DNA from: Pelagicoccus sp. SDUM812003
GTDB taxonomy: Bacteria > Verrucomicrobiota > Verrucomicrobiia > Opitutales > Opitutaceae
Direction: 5' to 3'
Assembly: GCF_031127815.1 (NCBI RefSeq)
Contig: NZ_JARXHY010000012.1
Coordinates: forward strand, 124,001 to 188,000
DNA length: 64,000 bases
Shown: in pieces, positions 52,120 through 61,538 of the stretch
Layout: each line of letters begins with the position of its first letter
How positions within the stretch are numbered: the stretch's first letter is position 1
The notes under the pieces: model-generated
Databases searched by the model: none
Told to the model about the DNA's origin: nothing
The model's input: the letters and a program-made list of their open reading frames with translations, nothing else
Translations under genes and position numbers: made by a program

Positions 52120-54225
52120 CTAGAACTCGACTTTCACCTCCAAATACACTTCTCGCTTCATTTCGGTCCAGTGCCCGAAAAAGTCCTTCAGCCGGGCTTC
52201 CTGGGTGTAGGGATCCAACAGGTTGCGACCGACGAGGGAGAGCCGGACATGGTCGGACTTCATCCACGTTAGGCGGGTGTCGAGCTGGAAGATCGAAGGC
52301 TGATACCCTTTCGGGAAATCGTAGCCGCTCGAGTAGCGGAGGCCTGTATCCATTCTCCAATGACTGTTGAACGTCGACTCGAGGTTCAATGTCGCGAGGT
52401 GGCCGGGCGTGCTGTTGTCGAATTCCGAGAGCGAGAAGTCGATCGAAGACTGCACGAAGGGATCATCGGTCTCCACGATCGATTCGAAGGAATCCACCAG
52501 GCGCGAATAGGAAAAGGACGTTCGCAGCCAGTCGCTGACCTTCCAGTCGCCAAAAACTTCGAACCCGTAGGCGTCTCCCTTCAGCAGGTTCGTGTAGCTG
52601 CCTTGAACGTCGAGGTAAGGATATTCGACCCCGAGGACCGGCGTGGCGCTGATTCCGATCCGAGCGAAAATTTCGTCGTAGGAATAGGAAAACGCGTTGA
52701 AGGACAGGCTTCCTTTCTCGTCGTCGAACACTTTGCGGTAGCCGATTTCGAGGGCATCCAATCGCTCCGTGTCGAGTTCTTCATTGGAGCGGGCGTCGGT
52801 TAGATTGCGATCAATGATGATTGGACCTCCCGGAGTTGGGATCGACAAGGGTTCGTCCACGATCTTTCCGCTGCGAAGGCTATCGATCACGCTGAGCGAA
52901 ACCGGGGTGGTGCGCTGGGCTTGCGAGAAGGAGAGCCAGACCCGGCTCGACCGGTCGAGGTCGTAGATGATGCGGGCGTTTGGCGATATCGTATCGAGCT
53001 TGGACTTGTCCTCGTACCGGGCGTCCAAGCCCCAGGAGAGCAGGAGCTGGTCCGGCGCCAGCTCCCACTCGTGCTGGAAACCGGAATAAAGGGCGAAATT
53101 GTGCAGCAGATCGCTAGTGAAATCCGAGGCTTTGGTGGAGTCGGTGTATTCCTCGTCGTAGGCACCGCCAAGATTTACGTTCAACACCTGCGTATCCGAC
53201 AGAGGAATACGCGCTCGTCCCTCGACGCCACCCGTCGCGATGCCGAAAGCGGCATACGGCGCTTCCATGTCGGAGTAGGCGACCCAGCTGCGCACGGAGT
53301 AGGCGCTGTCGTTGGAGTTGTTTCGCGTCCACTTCACCTGGGCGTTCGCCCCTTTGAAGGTCTCGCTATCGGCCATGAACTCGAGCGCTCCTGTGTCGAA
53401 GTTCGCCAGATTGTAGGCGTATCCAAGGTCGGAATAGAAGACTTCGCCGGACACGCTGATCAGGTCGCGCGAGCTCGGGCGCTTGTCGTAGCGAAAGCCC
53501 GCGCGTGCCGTATCCCACTCGTTTCCGTAGTCGAAGCGAGTGAAACTGGAGTCGCGCATGTCGCCCTTCACGAAAACGCGAGCGGAGCTGGATTCGTCGA
53601 TCGCCCATCCCACGCGCCCCGCCACGCCCCGGCTTTCGGTGCCCAGCTTCGTTTCCAGTATGGTTCCTTCGGTTTCAAAAGCGGTCTTCATGAGCACGTT
53701 GACCATGCCGTTGACCGCGTTGTTGTCCCAGGTGCCGCCGCCTGGCCCGTAGGCGACCTCCACCGAGGCGACGTCTTCCATGAGCATGTCGTGCTGGCTG
53801 CCGAACAGGCCCGCGAAGATCGTGCTGTAGACGTTCTGCTCGTCCACAGTGAACTGCACACGATTGAAGAACCTCGAGTTTATGCCGCGGATGCCGAGGC
53901 CCCAGATGCCGTTGCTTGGACGGACGATATGGGTTCCCGGGGCGTAGCGCAGCATTTCCGGGAGCGAGTCGACGGGCAGGTTCTCGATTGCATCTTGGTC
54001 GAACACGAACGAACCGGTCGGAGCGTTGAAAAGCTGCGAGGGCAGTTTGGATGAGACGACGGCAGGCACCTTCCCAAGCTCCTCCAACGAAAGCTCGGAA
54101 AGCGAAGGCTCTTCGCCCTCCCTGAACTGAGCTAGAGCATTGGAGAGAAGGAAGAAGGGGGACAAGAGTGCAGCCAGAATTAGGCGCCCGTAACACGACC
54201 TAATCTTTCTGACTATGAATTCCAT
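52120..54225 (-). CDS. TonB-dependent receptor of the type that pairs with YfiR/kinase
   Basis: 701 residues from the ATG at 54225 (an in-frame GTG at 54243 is also possible). Signal peptide about 5-32. The short N-terminal extension carries LSELSLEELGKVPAVVSSKLP, the pattern seen in receptors encoded beside YfiR and hybrid kinases. The plug domain (about 60-170) reads SFVFDQDAIENLPVDSLPEMLRYAPGTHI and IRGINSRFFNRVQFTVDEQN, then GGGTWDNNAVNGMVNV. A large beta barrel follows and ends EVYLEVKVEF, with a C-terminal Phe. It should move an unknown ligand across the outer membrane using TonB energy. The neighbouring mannan-type enzymes suggest an oligosaccharide. Confidence 0.93.
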   Translation of the reverse strand: MEFIVRKIRSCYGRLILAALLSPFFLLSNALAQFREGEEPSLSELSLEELGKVPAVVSSKLPSQLFNAPTGSFVFDQDAIENLPVDSLPEMLRYAPGTHIVRPSNGIWGLGIRGINSRFFNRVQFTVDEQNVYSTIFAGLFGSQHDMLMEDVASVEVAYGPGGGTWDNNAVNGMVNVLMKTAFETEGTILETKLGTESRGVAGRVGWAIDESSSARVFVKGDMRDSSFTRFDYGNEWDTARAGFRYDKRPSSRDLISVSGEVFYSDLGYAYNLANFDTGALEFMADSETFKGANAQVKWTRNNSNDSAYSVRSWVAYSDMEAPYAAFGIATGGVEGRARIPLSDTQVLNVNLGGAYDEEYTDSTKASDFTSDLLHNFALYSGFQHEWELAPDQLLLSWGLDARYEDKSKLDTISPNARIIYDLDRSSRVWLSFSQAQRTTPVSLSVIDSLRSGKIVDEPLSIPTPGGPIIIDRNLTDARSNEELDTERLDALEIGYRKVFDDEKGSLSFNAFSYSYDEIFARIGISATPVLGVEYPYLDVQGSYTNLLKGDAYGFEVFGDWKVSDWLRTSFSYSRLVDSFESIVETDDPFVQSSIDFSLSEFDNSTPGHLATLNLESTFNSHWRMDTGLRYSSGYDFPKGYQPSIFQLDTRLTWMKSDHVRLSLVGRNLLDPYTQEARLKDFFGHWTEMKREVYLEVKVEF

Positions 54226-54672
54226 ATTTTTGAGAGGTAACACGGCGAGTATCCCTAGGCGCTTCCTCCGCGCAAGTAATTATATTACCGGAACTTGGAT
54301 ACAGGAGCCTCCCTCGCTGACAATCGCCGGATTTACTAGCCGCTCGCTAGGGGCGGCCTCTTAGAGTGGATCCTCTTCGCAGTCGCCTGAGACTGCTTCA
54401 AGCCGCTCATTTGGCTGGGCGACCTGCGGGACAAAGTTGGCCGCCAGCAGGATAACTCGACAAGGCCGATCCTCTGCTTCGGAAAACGCGGCATCGCATG
54501 CGAAGCCAGACAGGAACGGCCGGGAGGCAGCGATCTCGCTTAGAACTGCGAGCGAACGTCTAACAGCATTGCCTCTTGCAAGGTGGAGGGTGGGCGGTAC
54601 AACCGGTGCCGAATTATCGCCCAGCGCCTCCCTCGGGAACTGGCGAGAAACCCTCATACCGGAAAGCGAACT
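54226..54672. other. Intergenic region between TonB-dependent receptor and GH43 gene
   Basis: About 450 bp. It includes GTAATTATATTAC (54276-54288), a 13-bp palindrome that also contains a TATAAT on the minus strand at the right distance to be the receptor promoter, and a CCGC-rich inverted pair near 54340. The rest, before the GH43 start, shows no gene I can support. Confidence 0.4.
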
Positions 54673-55629
54673 ATGTCCGAAAAGCCTCTCATCAAGCACC
54701 TGTACACCGCCGATCCATCGGCGCACGTATTTGAAGGCAAGCTATACATCTACCCGTCTCACGACCGCGAAACGGATCAGCCGACCAACGACAACGGCGA
54801 TCAGTACGACATGGTGGACTATCATGTGTTCTCCATGGAGTCCATCGACGGGGAGGTCACGGACCACGGCGTCGCCCTCGACATGAAGGACGTACCTTGG
54901 GTTAAACAGCAGATGTGGGCGCCGGACGCCGCTGCTAAGAACGGCAAGTACTACCTTTACTTTCCGGCTCGCGGAAAGGACGACATCTTCCGCATCGGCG
55001 TGGCGGTGGGAAATCGACCGGAAGGACCGTTCACCCCTCAGCCCGAACCGATGAAAGGCAGCTTCAGCATCGACCCGGCCGTGTTCGTCGACGATGACAA
55101 CGAGGCCTACATCTACTTTGGCGGCATCTGGGGCGGACAGTTGCAAAACTGGGAAGGCGACTCCTTCGACCCCGACGGCAAGGAGCCGGAAGGGGATGCT
55201 CCTGCCTTGCTGCCGCGCGTGGCCAAGTTGACCGATGACATGCTTGAGTTCGCCGAAACGCCTCGTCGCATCGAGATCTTGGACGAAAATGGCGATCTGC
55301 TGAAGGGGGGCGACCACGACCGCCGCTTTTTCGAAGCAGCTTGGCTGCACAAGTACAACGGCAAATACTACTTTTCGTACTCCACTGGCGACACCCACTA
55401 TCTCTGCTATGCGATGGGGGACTCGCCCTATGGCCCCTTCACCTATGGAGGCCGCATTCTGGAGCCAGTGCTGGGCTGGACGACTCACCACTCCATCGTC
55501 GAGTTCAAGGGCAAGTGGTACCTCTTTCACCACGATTGCGAACTCTCGGATGGCGTGAACCATCTCCGCAACGTCAAGGTGAAGGAGATCTTCTACGACG
55601 ACGATGGGAAGATCCTGCCCGCTAAATGA
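54673..55629 (+). CDS. Glycoside hydrolase family 43 protein
   Basis: 318 residues from the ATG at 54673; upstream in-frame codons (from 54583) give an unlikely N-terminus. A five-bladed propeller of the GH43 type: the catalytic base Asp near residue 14 (TADPSAHVFEGKLYIYPSHD), the pKa-modulating Asp in SIDPAVFVDDDNEAYIYFGG (about 135) and the acid Glu in FFEAAWLHKYNGKYY (about 224). No signal peptide, so probably cytoplasmic, acting on imported oligosaccharides (beta-xyloside or alpha-arabinoside in most of the family). It is followed by a strong terminator, so it is monocistronic, transcribed away from the receptor operon. Confidence 0.93.
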   Translation: MSEKPLIKHLYTADPSAHVFEGKLYIYPSHDRETDQPTNDNGDQYDMVDYHVFSMESIDGEVTDHGVALDMKDVPWVKQQMWAPDAAAKNGKYYLYFPARGKDDIFRIGVAVGNRPEGPFTPQPEPMKGSFSIDPAVFVDDDNEAYIYFGGIWGGQLQNWEGDSFDPDGKEPEGDAPALLPRVAKLTDDMLEFAETPRRIEILDENGDLLKGGDHDRRFFEAAWLHKYNGKYYFSYSTGDTHYLCYAMGDSPYGPFTYGGRILEPVLGWTTHHSIVEFKGKWYLFHHDCELSDGVNHLRNVKVKEIFYDDDGKILPAK

Positions 55630-55666
55630 TGACCCGCGATTTCGAACAGTAGTTTCTAGTTGCAAC

Positions 55667-55696
55667 AAGGGGCGGCTCGTGCGAGTCGCCCCTTTT
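55667..55696 (+). terminator. Intrinsic terminator of the GH43 gene
   Basis: AAGGGGCGGCTC (55667-55678) pairs with GAGTCGCCCCTT (55683-55694; one G-T pair) across a 4-nt loop, followed by TTTT. Confidence 0.85.
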
Positions 55697-55712
55697 CGTA
55701 TACCTGAATCGT

Positions 55713-55740
55713 GGGTGGAGCGGGAACTCCGGGCCCGCTC
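55713..55740 (-). repeat. Inverse copy of the dispersed CCGGAGG...CCACC repeat
   Basis: On the minus strand reads GAGCGGGCCCGGAGTTCCCG followed by CTCCACCC, closely like the copies at 60434 and 22340. It lies between the GH43 terminator and the CE2 stop. Confidence 0.5.
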
Positions 55741-55755
55741 TCTTTGAGTCCCCAC

Positions 55756-56838
55756 TCACCAGCCGAGCCACTGGCTCAGCGTCCGCGAAATATCCTCTGC
55801 CATGGCCCTGTGCTGAGGCGAGATGGGATGAGCGTCGCGCTTCGTGCCCGGGTAAGTCGTATCGAAAAAATGGTGACTCGCATAGTCGGAGCCATCCGCC
55901 GATACCGTGGCGATGGTCTCCTCGATATAGCTGTTCAACGCCTCTTTCTTTGGATCGCCGTCCCCGAACCAAGGGCTGGATATCAAGAGGATCCTGGCAT
56001 TCGGATGCACCTCATGAATGCGCCTCACGAACGCCACGTATGCCGAAACGAAATGCTCGCGCTCCGGAATCCCTTGGCTGAAATCATTCGTGCCGAGGCA
56101 GACGGTCACCAAGTCGGGCGAGAAGCGGTCATGATTCCACTGGAGCGACTCGTTGTCTGGCAATACGCGCTCGAAGAGTTGCGGTCCGGTAGCGGGCTCG
56201 CTGAGACCTTGCCAATCGCGAATCAAACCGCGCCCGCCGTAGCTCACCAGATGCGCTTCGGCGTTGAAACGCTTCGCGAGCCGCCATCCGTAGGATTTTT
56301 CCGCATTCCACGCCACCGGGCCATTCTCCACGTAGCCGTAAAGATCAGCCTTTTCCCCGCATGTGATGGAATCGCCAATACAAATCAGCTTGCGAGAAGG
56401 AGTCGGCGGCGCCGGCAGCAGTTTCCCGCTTTCAGAAAGGGTCACGCTATCGAATCGCGCAACGCCTATCCAGGATTCCGAGCGACGCACGAGGCGCAGC
56501 TCGTGTTCCGCCTTGGCATCGAGTCCGCTGGCGATTTCCACATCGAAGCTGCCCGATGGCAGATCCAGGCGAGGAAGGGACTCGCCATCGAGCGTCACGT
56601 TGAAGTGGGCGCTCTGGCCAAGCGTCGCTCCCGACAAGGCAATGCTCGATCCGGTAAACCGAATCACCGTTTCGATGCCCGGAAACCCCATAACGGCCGA
56701 ACCGTCCTCGGTCGCTACGCGGCCGCTATAGCGGATTTCTGGAGACGCGGCCGGAAAGGAGTTTATCTCGGAAACGTCTTGCGATTGGGCGTATGAAAGC
56801 AGCATGGCCATAAACACGAGGGAAAGAAAACGGTTCAT
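55756..56838 (-). CDS. Exported SGNH esterase (carbohydrate esterase family 2-like)
   Basis: 360 residues. Signal peptide about 1-19. Residues about 25-135 are a beta-sandwich of the CE2 type; residues 148-360 an SGNH/GDSL hydrolase with S157 in GDSITCG, the Gly/Asn of the oxyanion hole in VCLGTNDFS, and Asp and His in DAHPIS near the C-terminus. This order, jelly roll then SGNH domain, is the CE2 architecture of acetylxylan/glucomannan acetylesterases, so the likely reaction is removal of O-acetyl groups from plant or algal polysaccharide outside the cytoplasm. It converges on the GH43 gene. Confidence 0.9.
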   Translation of the reverse strand: MNRFLSLVFMAMLLSYAQSQDVSEINSFPAASPEIRYSGRVATEDGSAVMGFPGIETVIRFTGSSIALSGATLGQSAHFNVTLDGESLPRLDLPSGSFDVEIASGLDAKAEHELRLVRRSESWIGVARFDSVTLSESGKLLPAPPTPSRKLICIGDSITCGEKADLYGYVENGPVAWNAEKSYGWRLAKRFNAEAHLVSYGGRGLIRDWQGLSEPATGPQLFERVLPDNESLQWNHDRFSPDLVTVCLGTNDFSQGIPEREHFVSAYVAFVRRIHEVHPNARILLISSPWFGDGDPKKEALNSYIEETIATVSADGSDYASHHFFDTTYPGTKRDAHPISPQHRAMAEDISRTLSQWLGW

Positions 56839-56966
56839 GAGGTAAAGTCTCCTTCAGCCACGGCGAAACGCAATGCGCCAAAATGACGTTTTTCCGCATC
56901 CCATCTTAGATTTCGAAGATCTGACCGGCCTACCAAAACGTGGTTAACATCGAGGCCCCTATCGGC

Positions 56967-58892
56967 TCAGTTGAACAAGACAACGGACTCCATTCGGTCT
57001 TCCCGCTTTTGCGATGGGGTTGCAGGAAGCTGGGGGGCGGGTTGACCACGAGCCGGGCGCGGCCGCGCTCCGGCACGCGCATTTCCTCTCAGCATGCGTT
57101 CCAGCTTTTCGATCTGCCTCAGCAGATCCTGAGAGTGATTCTCCATCTCCTGCGCGGTCGAGGAGCATTCCTCGGAGCTGGCGGCATTCTGCTGGGTCAC
57201 GCTATCGATTTCGCTGATGGATGTAGTGACTTGACCAATACCGCTATTCTGCTGCGAGGAGGACTGAGCCACCAGATCGAGGGCGGCTCGCGAGCGTGAC
57301 GCCTGTTGCACGATCTTCTCCAAGTGAGTATGAACGTCCTCCGTAATGCGAGTGCCTTCCTTCACGCTGCGAATGGCGGTCTCGATCTTCTCACGGGTGG
57401 AATTCGCAGAGCCCGCGCTCTTGTGGGCGAGAGATCGCACCTCTTCGGCTACAATGGCGAAACCGGCTCCCGCTTCGCCAGCGCGCGCCGCTTCCACGGC
57501 TGCGTTGAGGGCGAGGATGTTCGTCTGGAACGCGATCTCCTCGATGGACTTGGCAATGTCGGCGATCTGGTCGCTGGACTCCTCGATGCACTTCATCGAC
57601 TTGCCCATTTGATCCATGGCTTGAGACCCTTGAAGGGCGGTCTGGTCAGTCTCGCGGGCGATGGCTTGCGCATCGCGAACGTGCTCTTCATTGGTATCCG
57701 AAATCGCCTTCATTTCTTCCATGGTGGCGCTGATCTCTTCGATCGAGGCAGCCTGTTGGGCGCCCCCATCCGCGAGGCGCTGGCTCGAGCTCGCTAAAGA
57801 GCGTGAACGCTCCAAGCCCTCGTCAGCTTTCTTGCGCAGGGTGTCCGCGATCGAACCGATCGTTTTGTAAAGATTGCTCGCTAGGAAATGGCCCGATCCG
57901 ATGCAGACTCCAATGCAAAGGAGACCGAGCGCGACCGCTTGCCACTTGTACCATTGAGCCTCCGCAAGGCGCTCCTTGGTGTACGTTTCGATGTCGTTCA
58001 GAATGAAATCCTTCAGCGATCCGATTCCAGCCATCACCTGAGCGCCAGCTTCCTCAGTCGGCTTCACGATCGACTGGTCGAAAACGAGAGGCTGGTTGAT
58101 TCCCTCGCGATAGACTCCCTCATCGATGAGCAGTCGCGTGGACTCCAACACGAGATCCCAATGGTGATTGGTGATTTTCCGATCGATCAGTTTGCGAGCG
58201 TCCTCAGGAGCATTGGCTCGAATCTTAGATAGCAGCGTTTGGGAGTCGGTGAGATACTGCTTGCTCACGGTATTGACGGTCTCCGTGACCTCGCCTGTAT
58301 CGAGGTTGTAGACCATCATGCCCACATGCCGCTCCGTACGCAGCCGAAGCTGCATGGTGGCATCGGCTAGGATCATTTTTCTAACCAGTTCGGCATCGTG
58401 CGCTTCGATCGCCAGCTGGGGAATCAGACCGATGAGCCAATTGATCTCCTCGACGTAGCGTTGCACGCTAGGCCACGCGGCCACGCGGCCGCTTCGCAAC
58501 CCATCGCGTATCTCGTCCACATGAGCGTGAAAATCGAGTTCGTTTTGGACCATATCGATAAACCGATCCGAGTACTGGCTTTTGTCCAAATCTTGCACCA
58601 GAGCTTCGATATCGTCGAAGAGTCCATTGGTCAGCTCCACCTGTTGTTCGTAGCGGTCGACGCTCTCCTGCGAGTAGTAATCCATCGTCGGACTCGCTCC
58701 CCAAGCCGCTACAGATTCCTCCGCAAAGGACTCCGAGGTCTTGATGAACAAGACCAGCAGCTCGCTTACTTTTGAAAAGCTTCGCAGCTTGCTAACCTCG
58801 CTACTGTGGTCGACGTAGAGCACAGTGGCTAGGATCAGGGCGAACACTGCAATGAATAGATTCGAGACGAAGATTCGTGCCTTGAGGGACAT
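56967..58892 (-). CDS. Methyl-accepting chemotaxis protein
   Basis: 641 residues. TM1 about 7-27, a long helical periplasmic sensor of about 290 residues (30-325) that resembles NIT-type four-helix sensors (it has repeated DxExH/RxxL helices but no identified ligand site), TM2 about 328-350, then a HAMP-like linker and the cytoplasmic signalling domain (about 360-600) with the conserved hairpin tip [38 protein letters not shown]. The C-terminus is Pro/Arg-rich and lacks a CheR-binding pentapeptide. It lies between the CE2 gene and the GH130 gene, so its ligand may be related to the glycan locus; no che genes are nearby. Confidence 0.93.
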   Translation of the reverse strand: MSLKARIFVSNLFIAVFALILATVLYVDHSSEVSKLRSFSKVSELLVLFIKTSESFAEESVAAWGASPTMDYYSQESVDRYEQQVELTNGLFDDIEALVQDLDKSQYSDRFIDMVQNELDFHAHVDEIRDGLRSGRVAAWPSVQRYVEEINWLIGLIPQLAIEAHDAELVRKMILADATMQLRLRTERHVGMMVYNLDTGEVTETVNTVSKQYLTDSQTLLSKIRANAPEDARKLIDRKITNHHWDLVLESTRLLIDEGVYREGINQPLVFDQSIVKPTEEAGAQVMAGIGSLKDFILNDIETYTKERLAEAQWYKWQAVALGLLCIGVCIGSGHFLASNLYKTIGSIADTLRKKADEGLERSRSLASSSQRLADGGAQQAASIEEISATMEEMKAISDTNEEHVRDAQAIARETDQTALQGSQAMDQMGKSMKCIEESSDQIADIAKSIEEIAFQTNILALNAAVEAARAGEAGAGFAIVAEEVRSLAHKSAGSANSTREKIETAIRSVKEGTRITEDVHTHLEKIVQQASRSRAALDLVAQSSSQQNSGIGQVTTSISEIDSVTQQNAASSEECSSTAQEMENHSQDLLRQIEKLERMLRGNARAGARPRPARGQPAPQLPATPSQKREDRMESVVLFN

Positions 58893-59065
58893 AAAACGGT
58901 GGGGCCTAAATTTTGAAAACGACCGGGTCGCGAGCTGCCTGTTCGCGCGCGAACCGTATCGTCTCTATCGGGTTTCGCCTCTACCGGGTGAGCGCCGACC
59001 CCATGACCGAGCGAAATTGACAGTGATTTTACGCACTGCCGACTGCTTTGAGCGCCCCAGACGCT

Positions 59066-59094
59066 AAAAAGCGCCGGACGTATCCGTCCGGCGC
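59066..59094 (-). terminator. Intrinsic terminator of the GH130 gene
   Basis: On the minus strand GCGCCGGACG, loop GATA, CGTCCGGCGC, then TTTTT: a perfect 10-bp stem just downstream of the GH130 stop (59133). Confidence 0.88.
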
Positions 59095-59132
59095 CCTAGG
59101 AGGAAGTCTCCCAAAACTACTACGAGTAAAAC

Positions 59133-60134
59133 TTAGACTTCGGAATCGTTCTTGATGAAGTCGATCAGCTCGTCGACCTGCGTGAAGGCGACGGCGGAGT
59201 AGGTGTCGGCCGCCCCGTAGTAGATGGCGATTTTGCCGCTCGGCGCATCGTACATGGTAGCGCAAGGGAAGGTCACGTTGGGCACGAAGCCGGTCGATTC
59301 GTAGCTCTTTTCCGGAGTGAGCAAATAGCCGCGCGTGCGGTAGAGCACTTTGGATGGATCGTCGATATCCAATATGGCCGCTCCGATGCTGTAGACGAAA
59401 CCGCTACAAGTGGTGGAGACGCCGTGGTAGAACATCAACCAACCTTCCTTGGTCTCGATGGGGATCGGCCCAGCGCCGATCTTTACGCCTTGCCACCAGC
59501 CGGAACCGCCAGCCTTCATCACGAGACGATGCTTGCCCCAGTAGGTCATGTCCTTGGAGTGGCTGAGGAAAATGTCGCCAAACGGCGTGTGGGCGCTGTC
59601 GCTAGGACGGCTCAAAAGCACGTATTCGCCATTGATCTTTCGAGGGAAGAGCACGCCGTTGCGGTTGAAGGGCATGAGCGGGTTCTCGGTTTTCACGAAG
59701 GTCTTGAAGTCCTTGGTGTAGCCCATGCCGATGGAGGCTCCGCCGAGGTCGTCGCACCAGGTGATGTAGTACCTGTCGTCGATCTTGACCACGCGCGGGT
59801 CGTAGGCGAAAGAGTTCGGATTCGGGTTTCCGTTTTCGTCCACCCAATCGATCATCTTGTCTTCCAGGTCCCAGTTGAGGGCGTCCTTGCTCCTGCCGAA
59901 ATGCAGACCGGCCCGGCCGCTCTTGCTGTCGATGCGGAAGACGCCGACGAATCCGTCGCCGTAGGGAACCACCGCGCTGTTGTAGGCGCGAGCTCCGCTT
60001 GGGATCGGATTCCAACCGATGATAGGATTGGCGCTGTAGCGCCACATCACGTCGCTGGAACCCGCGGGACGTTCCTCCCAGGGTAGATTTGGCAAGGGTT
60101 CGCCAATGATAGTAGAAGACTTTGAAACGCTCAT
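59133..60134 (-). CDS. Glycoside hydrolase family 130 (mannoside phosphorylase-like)
   Basis: 333 residues from the ATG at 60134; in-frame codons up to 60236 give an unlikely N-terminus. The five-bladed propeller has the GH130 hallmarks: YNSAVVPYGDGFVGVFR near the start, the catalytic Asp in FAYDPRVVKIDDRYYITWCDD, FNRNGVLFPRKINGEYVLLSRPSD, GAGPIPIETKEGWLMFYHGV and VTFPCATMY. GH130 enzymes cleave beta-mannosides with phosphate (mannosylglucose, mannooligosaccharide or mannosyl-GlcNAc phosphorylase), feeding mannose 1-phosphate into metabolism. With the GH26 mannanase and CE2 esterase nearby, a beta-mannan breakdown role is likely. No signal peptide, so cytoplasmic. Confidence 0.92.
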   Translation of the reverse strand: MSVSKSSTIIGEPLPNLPWEERPAGSSDVMWRYSANPIIGWNPIPSGARAYNSAVVPYGDGFVGVFRIDSKSGRAGLHFGRSKDALNWDLEDKMIDWVDENGNPNPNSFAYDPRVVKIDDRYYITWCDDLGGASIGMGYTKDFKTFVKTENPLMPFNRNGVLFPRKINGEYVLLSRPSDSAHTPFGDIFLSHSKDMTYWGKHRLVMKAGGSGWWQGVKIGAGPIPIETKEGWLMFYHGVSTTCSGFVYSIGAAILDIDDPSKVLYRTRGYLLTPEKSYESTGFVPNVTFPCATMYDAPSGKIAIYYGAADTYSAVAFTQVDELIDFIKNDSEV

Positions 60135-60543
60135 GAGCTTAACAGTTTGAGGAGAGTGAGGGGGATTTTCGCGCCCCGAAACGCTCGGGTCGAGACGATG
60201 AAACGAAGGTTCAGCAAAGGGGAGTTTCAACCTCAAAACCGGTCGAGTTGCCCGAATGCCATCCTCAACGAGCGCTTTTCAATCGCGGAGGTGAACCTGT
60301 CTTAGAATCGGTGCAAGCAGTCTCAGATTTTTCGCACGAGTCAGCGCAACTGATACGCAAAATTATAGGCAAATTGAGAAAACGCCTCCCAAACCGCCAT
60401 TTTCTCGAAACCTGCTCAGCTTCCTAAGGACCAGAGCGTGCCCGGAGGTCCCGCTCCACCATCGACCCGAGAAAAGGAGGAACGCGACCTCCCGGCGCGT
60501 TCTAAAACGTCGGACCAGTCCACGTCGCCTCCGCCAAACACGT
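60135..60543. other. Upstream region of GH130 with a dispersed repeat copy
   Basis: About 410 bp between the GH130 start and the DUF1080 stop, both on the minus strand. A TATAAT on the minus strand (60362-60367) is a candidate -10, without a clear -35. A repeat copy is at 60434-60463. No gene is supported. Confidence 0.4.
60434..60463 (+). repeat. Copy of the dispersed CCGGAGG...CCACC repeat
   Basis: Contains CCCGGAGGTCCCGCTCCACC (60441-60460), the best match to the family consensus, preceded by GAGCGTG. Confidence 0.55.
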
Positions 60544-61392
60544 CTAAAGCTCACGTACCCAGATGTTGCGAAAGCGTACCGGGTTGTCGTGGTCCTGCAG
60601 CACGATTGGCAATTTGTCGGGATGCGGGAAGTAGTACGGTTCGCCGATGAAGGAGGTTGGTCCCTGCAGGACAGCGTTGTACTGAATCAGCACCCCGTTG
60701 TGCAAAATGGTCATGAGGGCAGGGGAGATCAGCGTGCCCTTCTCCGAAAAGCGAGGAGCGGTGAAAAGAATGTCGTAGGTCTGCCACTCGCCGGGCTTGC
60801 GGGACGCGTTCACCATGGGCGCGTGCTGCTTGTAGATCGAGCCCGCCTGGCCGTTGGAATAGGTTTCATTCTGGTAGGAGTTCAGAACCTGAATCTCGTA
60901 CATGCCCATGATGAACACGCCGCTGTTTCCGTACTCCTGACCGTGCTTGTCCTCCAAAACCGGCACCTGCCACTCGATGTGCAGCTGCATGTCGCCAAAG
61001 GCTTGCTTGGAGGCGATCGCGCCTTGCTTCGCTCCGGCGATCATCATGCCGTCTTCGACTGTCCACGCCGCTTCGCCCCAGTCATCGCCTTTTTGGTACT
61101 GTTTCAGGTAGTAAGCGGTGCGATCCGCACGCACGCCTTCGCCGAAGGGAGTCTTCTCCCAGTTCGAAAGATCGGTTCCGTCAAAAAGCACCACCGCGTC
61201 GGAGGGCGCCGAGCTGACGCTCGGTCCCGGGTCGACCACCGGCACGTCCACGTTCACTTCCGTGATTATCCAGGGATTGGTTTCACTCAGCTTCTCCCAG
61301 TCGAGCGGCTCGAGCCACTCCTCAGCGAGAGCGATGGCCGCGAAGCCGGTTGAAACGAAGGCGGAAAGGGCGATCAGTTTAACGATTTTCAT
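60544..61392 (-). CDS. Exported DUF1080 (3-keto-disaccharide hydrolase-like) protein
   Basis: 282 residues. Signal peptide about 1-23 (ends ALA). A DUF1080 concanavalin-like beta sandwich fills about 65-282: VVLFDGTDLSNWEK, GDMQLHIEWQVP, GNSGVFIMGMYEIQVLNSY, AGSIYKQHAP, and EWQTYDILFTAPRF. The family includes 3-keto-glycoside hydrolases and is common in Verrucomicrobiota and Planctomycetota glycan loci. An exported role on a sugar or glycoside is likely; the substrate is not known. It is divergent from the AICAR transformylase gene with about 146 bp between the starts. Confidence 0.9.
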   Translation of the reverse strand: MKIVKLIALSAFVSTGFAAIALAEEWLEPLDWEKLSETNPWIITEVNVDVPVVDPGPSVSSAPSDAVVLFDGTDLSNWEKTPFGEGVRADRTAYYLKQYQKGDDWGEAAWTVEDGMMIAGAKQGAIASKQAFGDMQLHIEWQVPVLEDKHGQEYGNSGVFIMGMYEIQVLNSYQNETYSNGQAGSIYKQHAPMVNASRKPGEWQTYDILFTAPRFSEKGTLISPALMTILHNGVLIQYNAVLQGPTSFIGEPYYFPHPDKLPIVLQDHDNPVRFRNIWVREL

Positions 61393-61538
61393 AGGGTTCT
61401 AGGGGTTGCTGCCTGTTAGCAACACAATGCTTGAAGGCGCTTGGCAAGCGCAGAAAGGCATGTTCCGATTTTTCGATAAATCAACTTCCCGCGCTCGCTG
61501 TGGTTGCATTTGCCAAAACAGCACGCATAGACAGGGGC

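Noticed and set aside
52120-54225. Siderophore receptor reading of the TonB-dependent receptor
   Set aside because: No iron-related genes nearby and no Fur-like site; the YfiR/kinase linkage and glycan neighbours point elsewhere, though substrate remains unproven.
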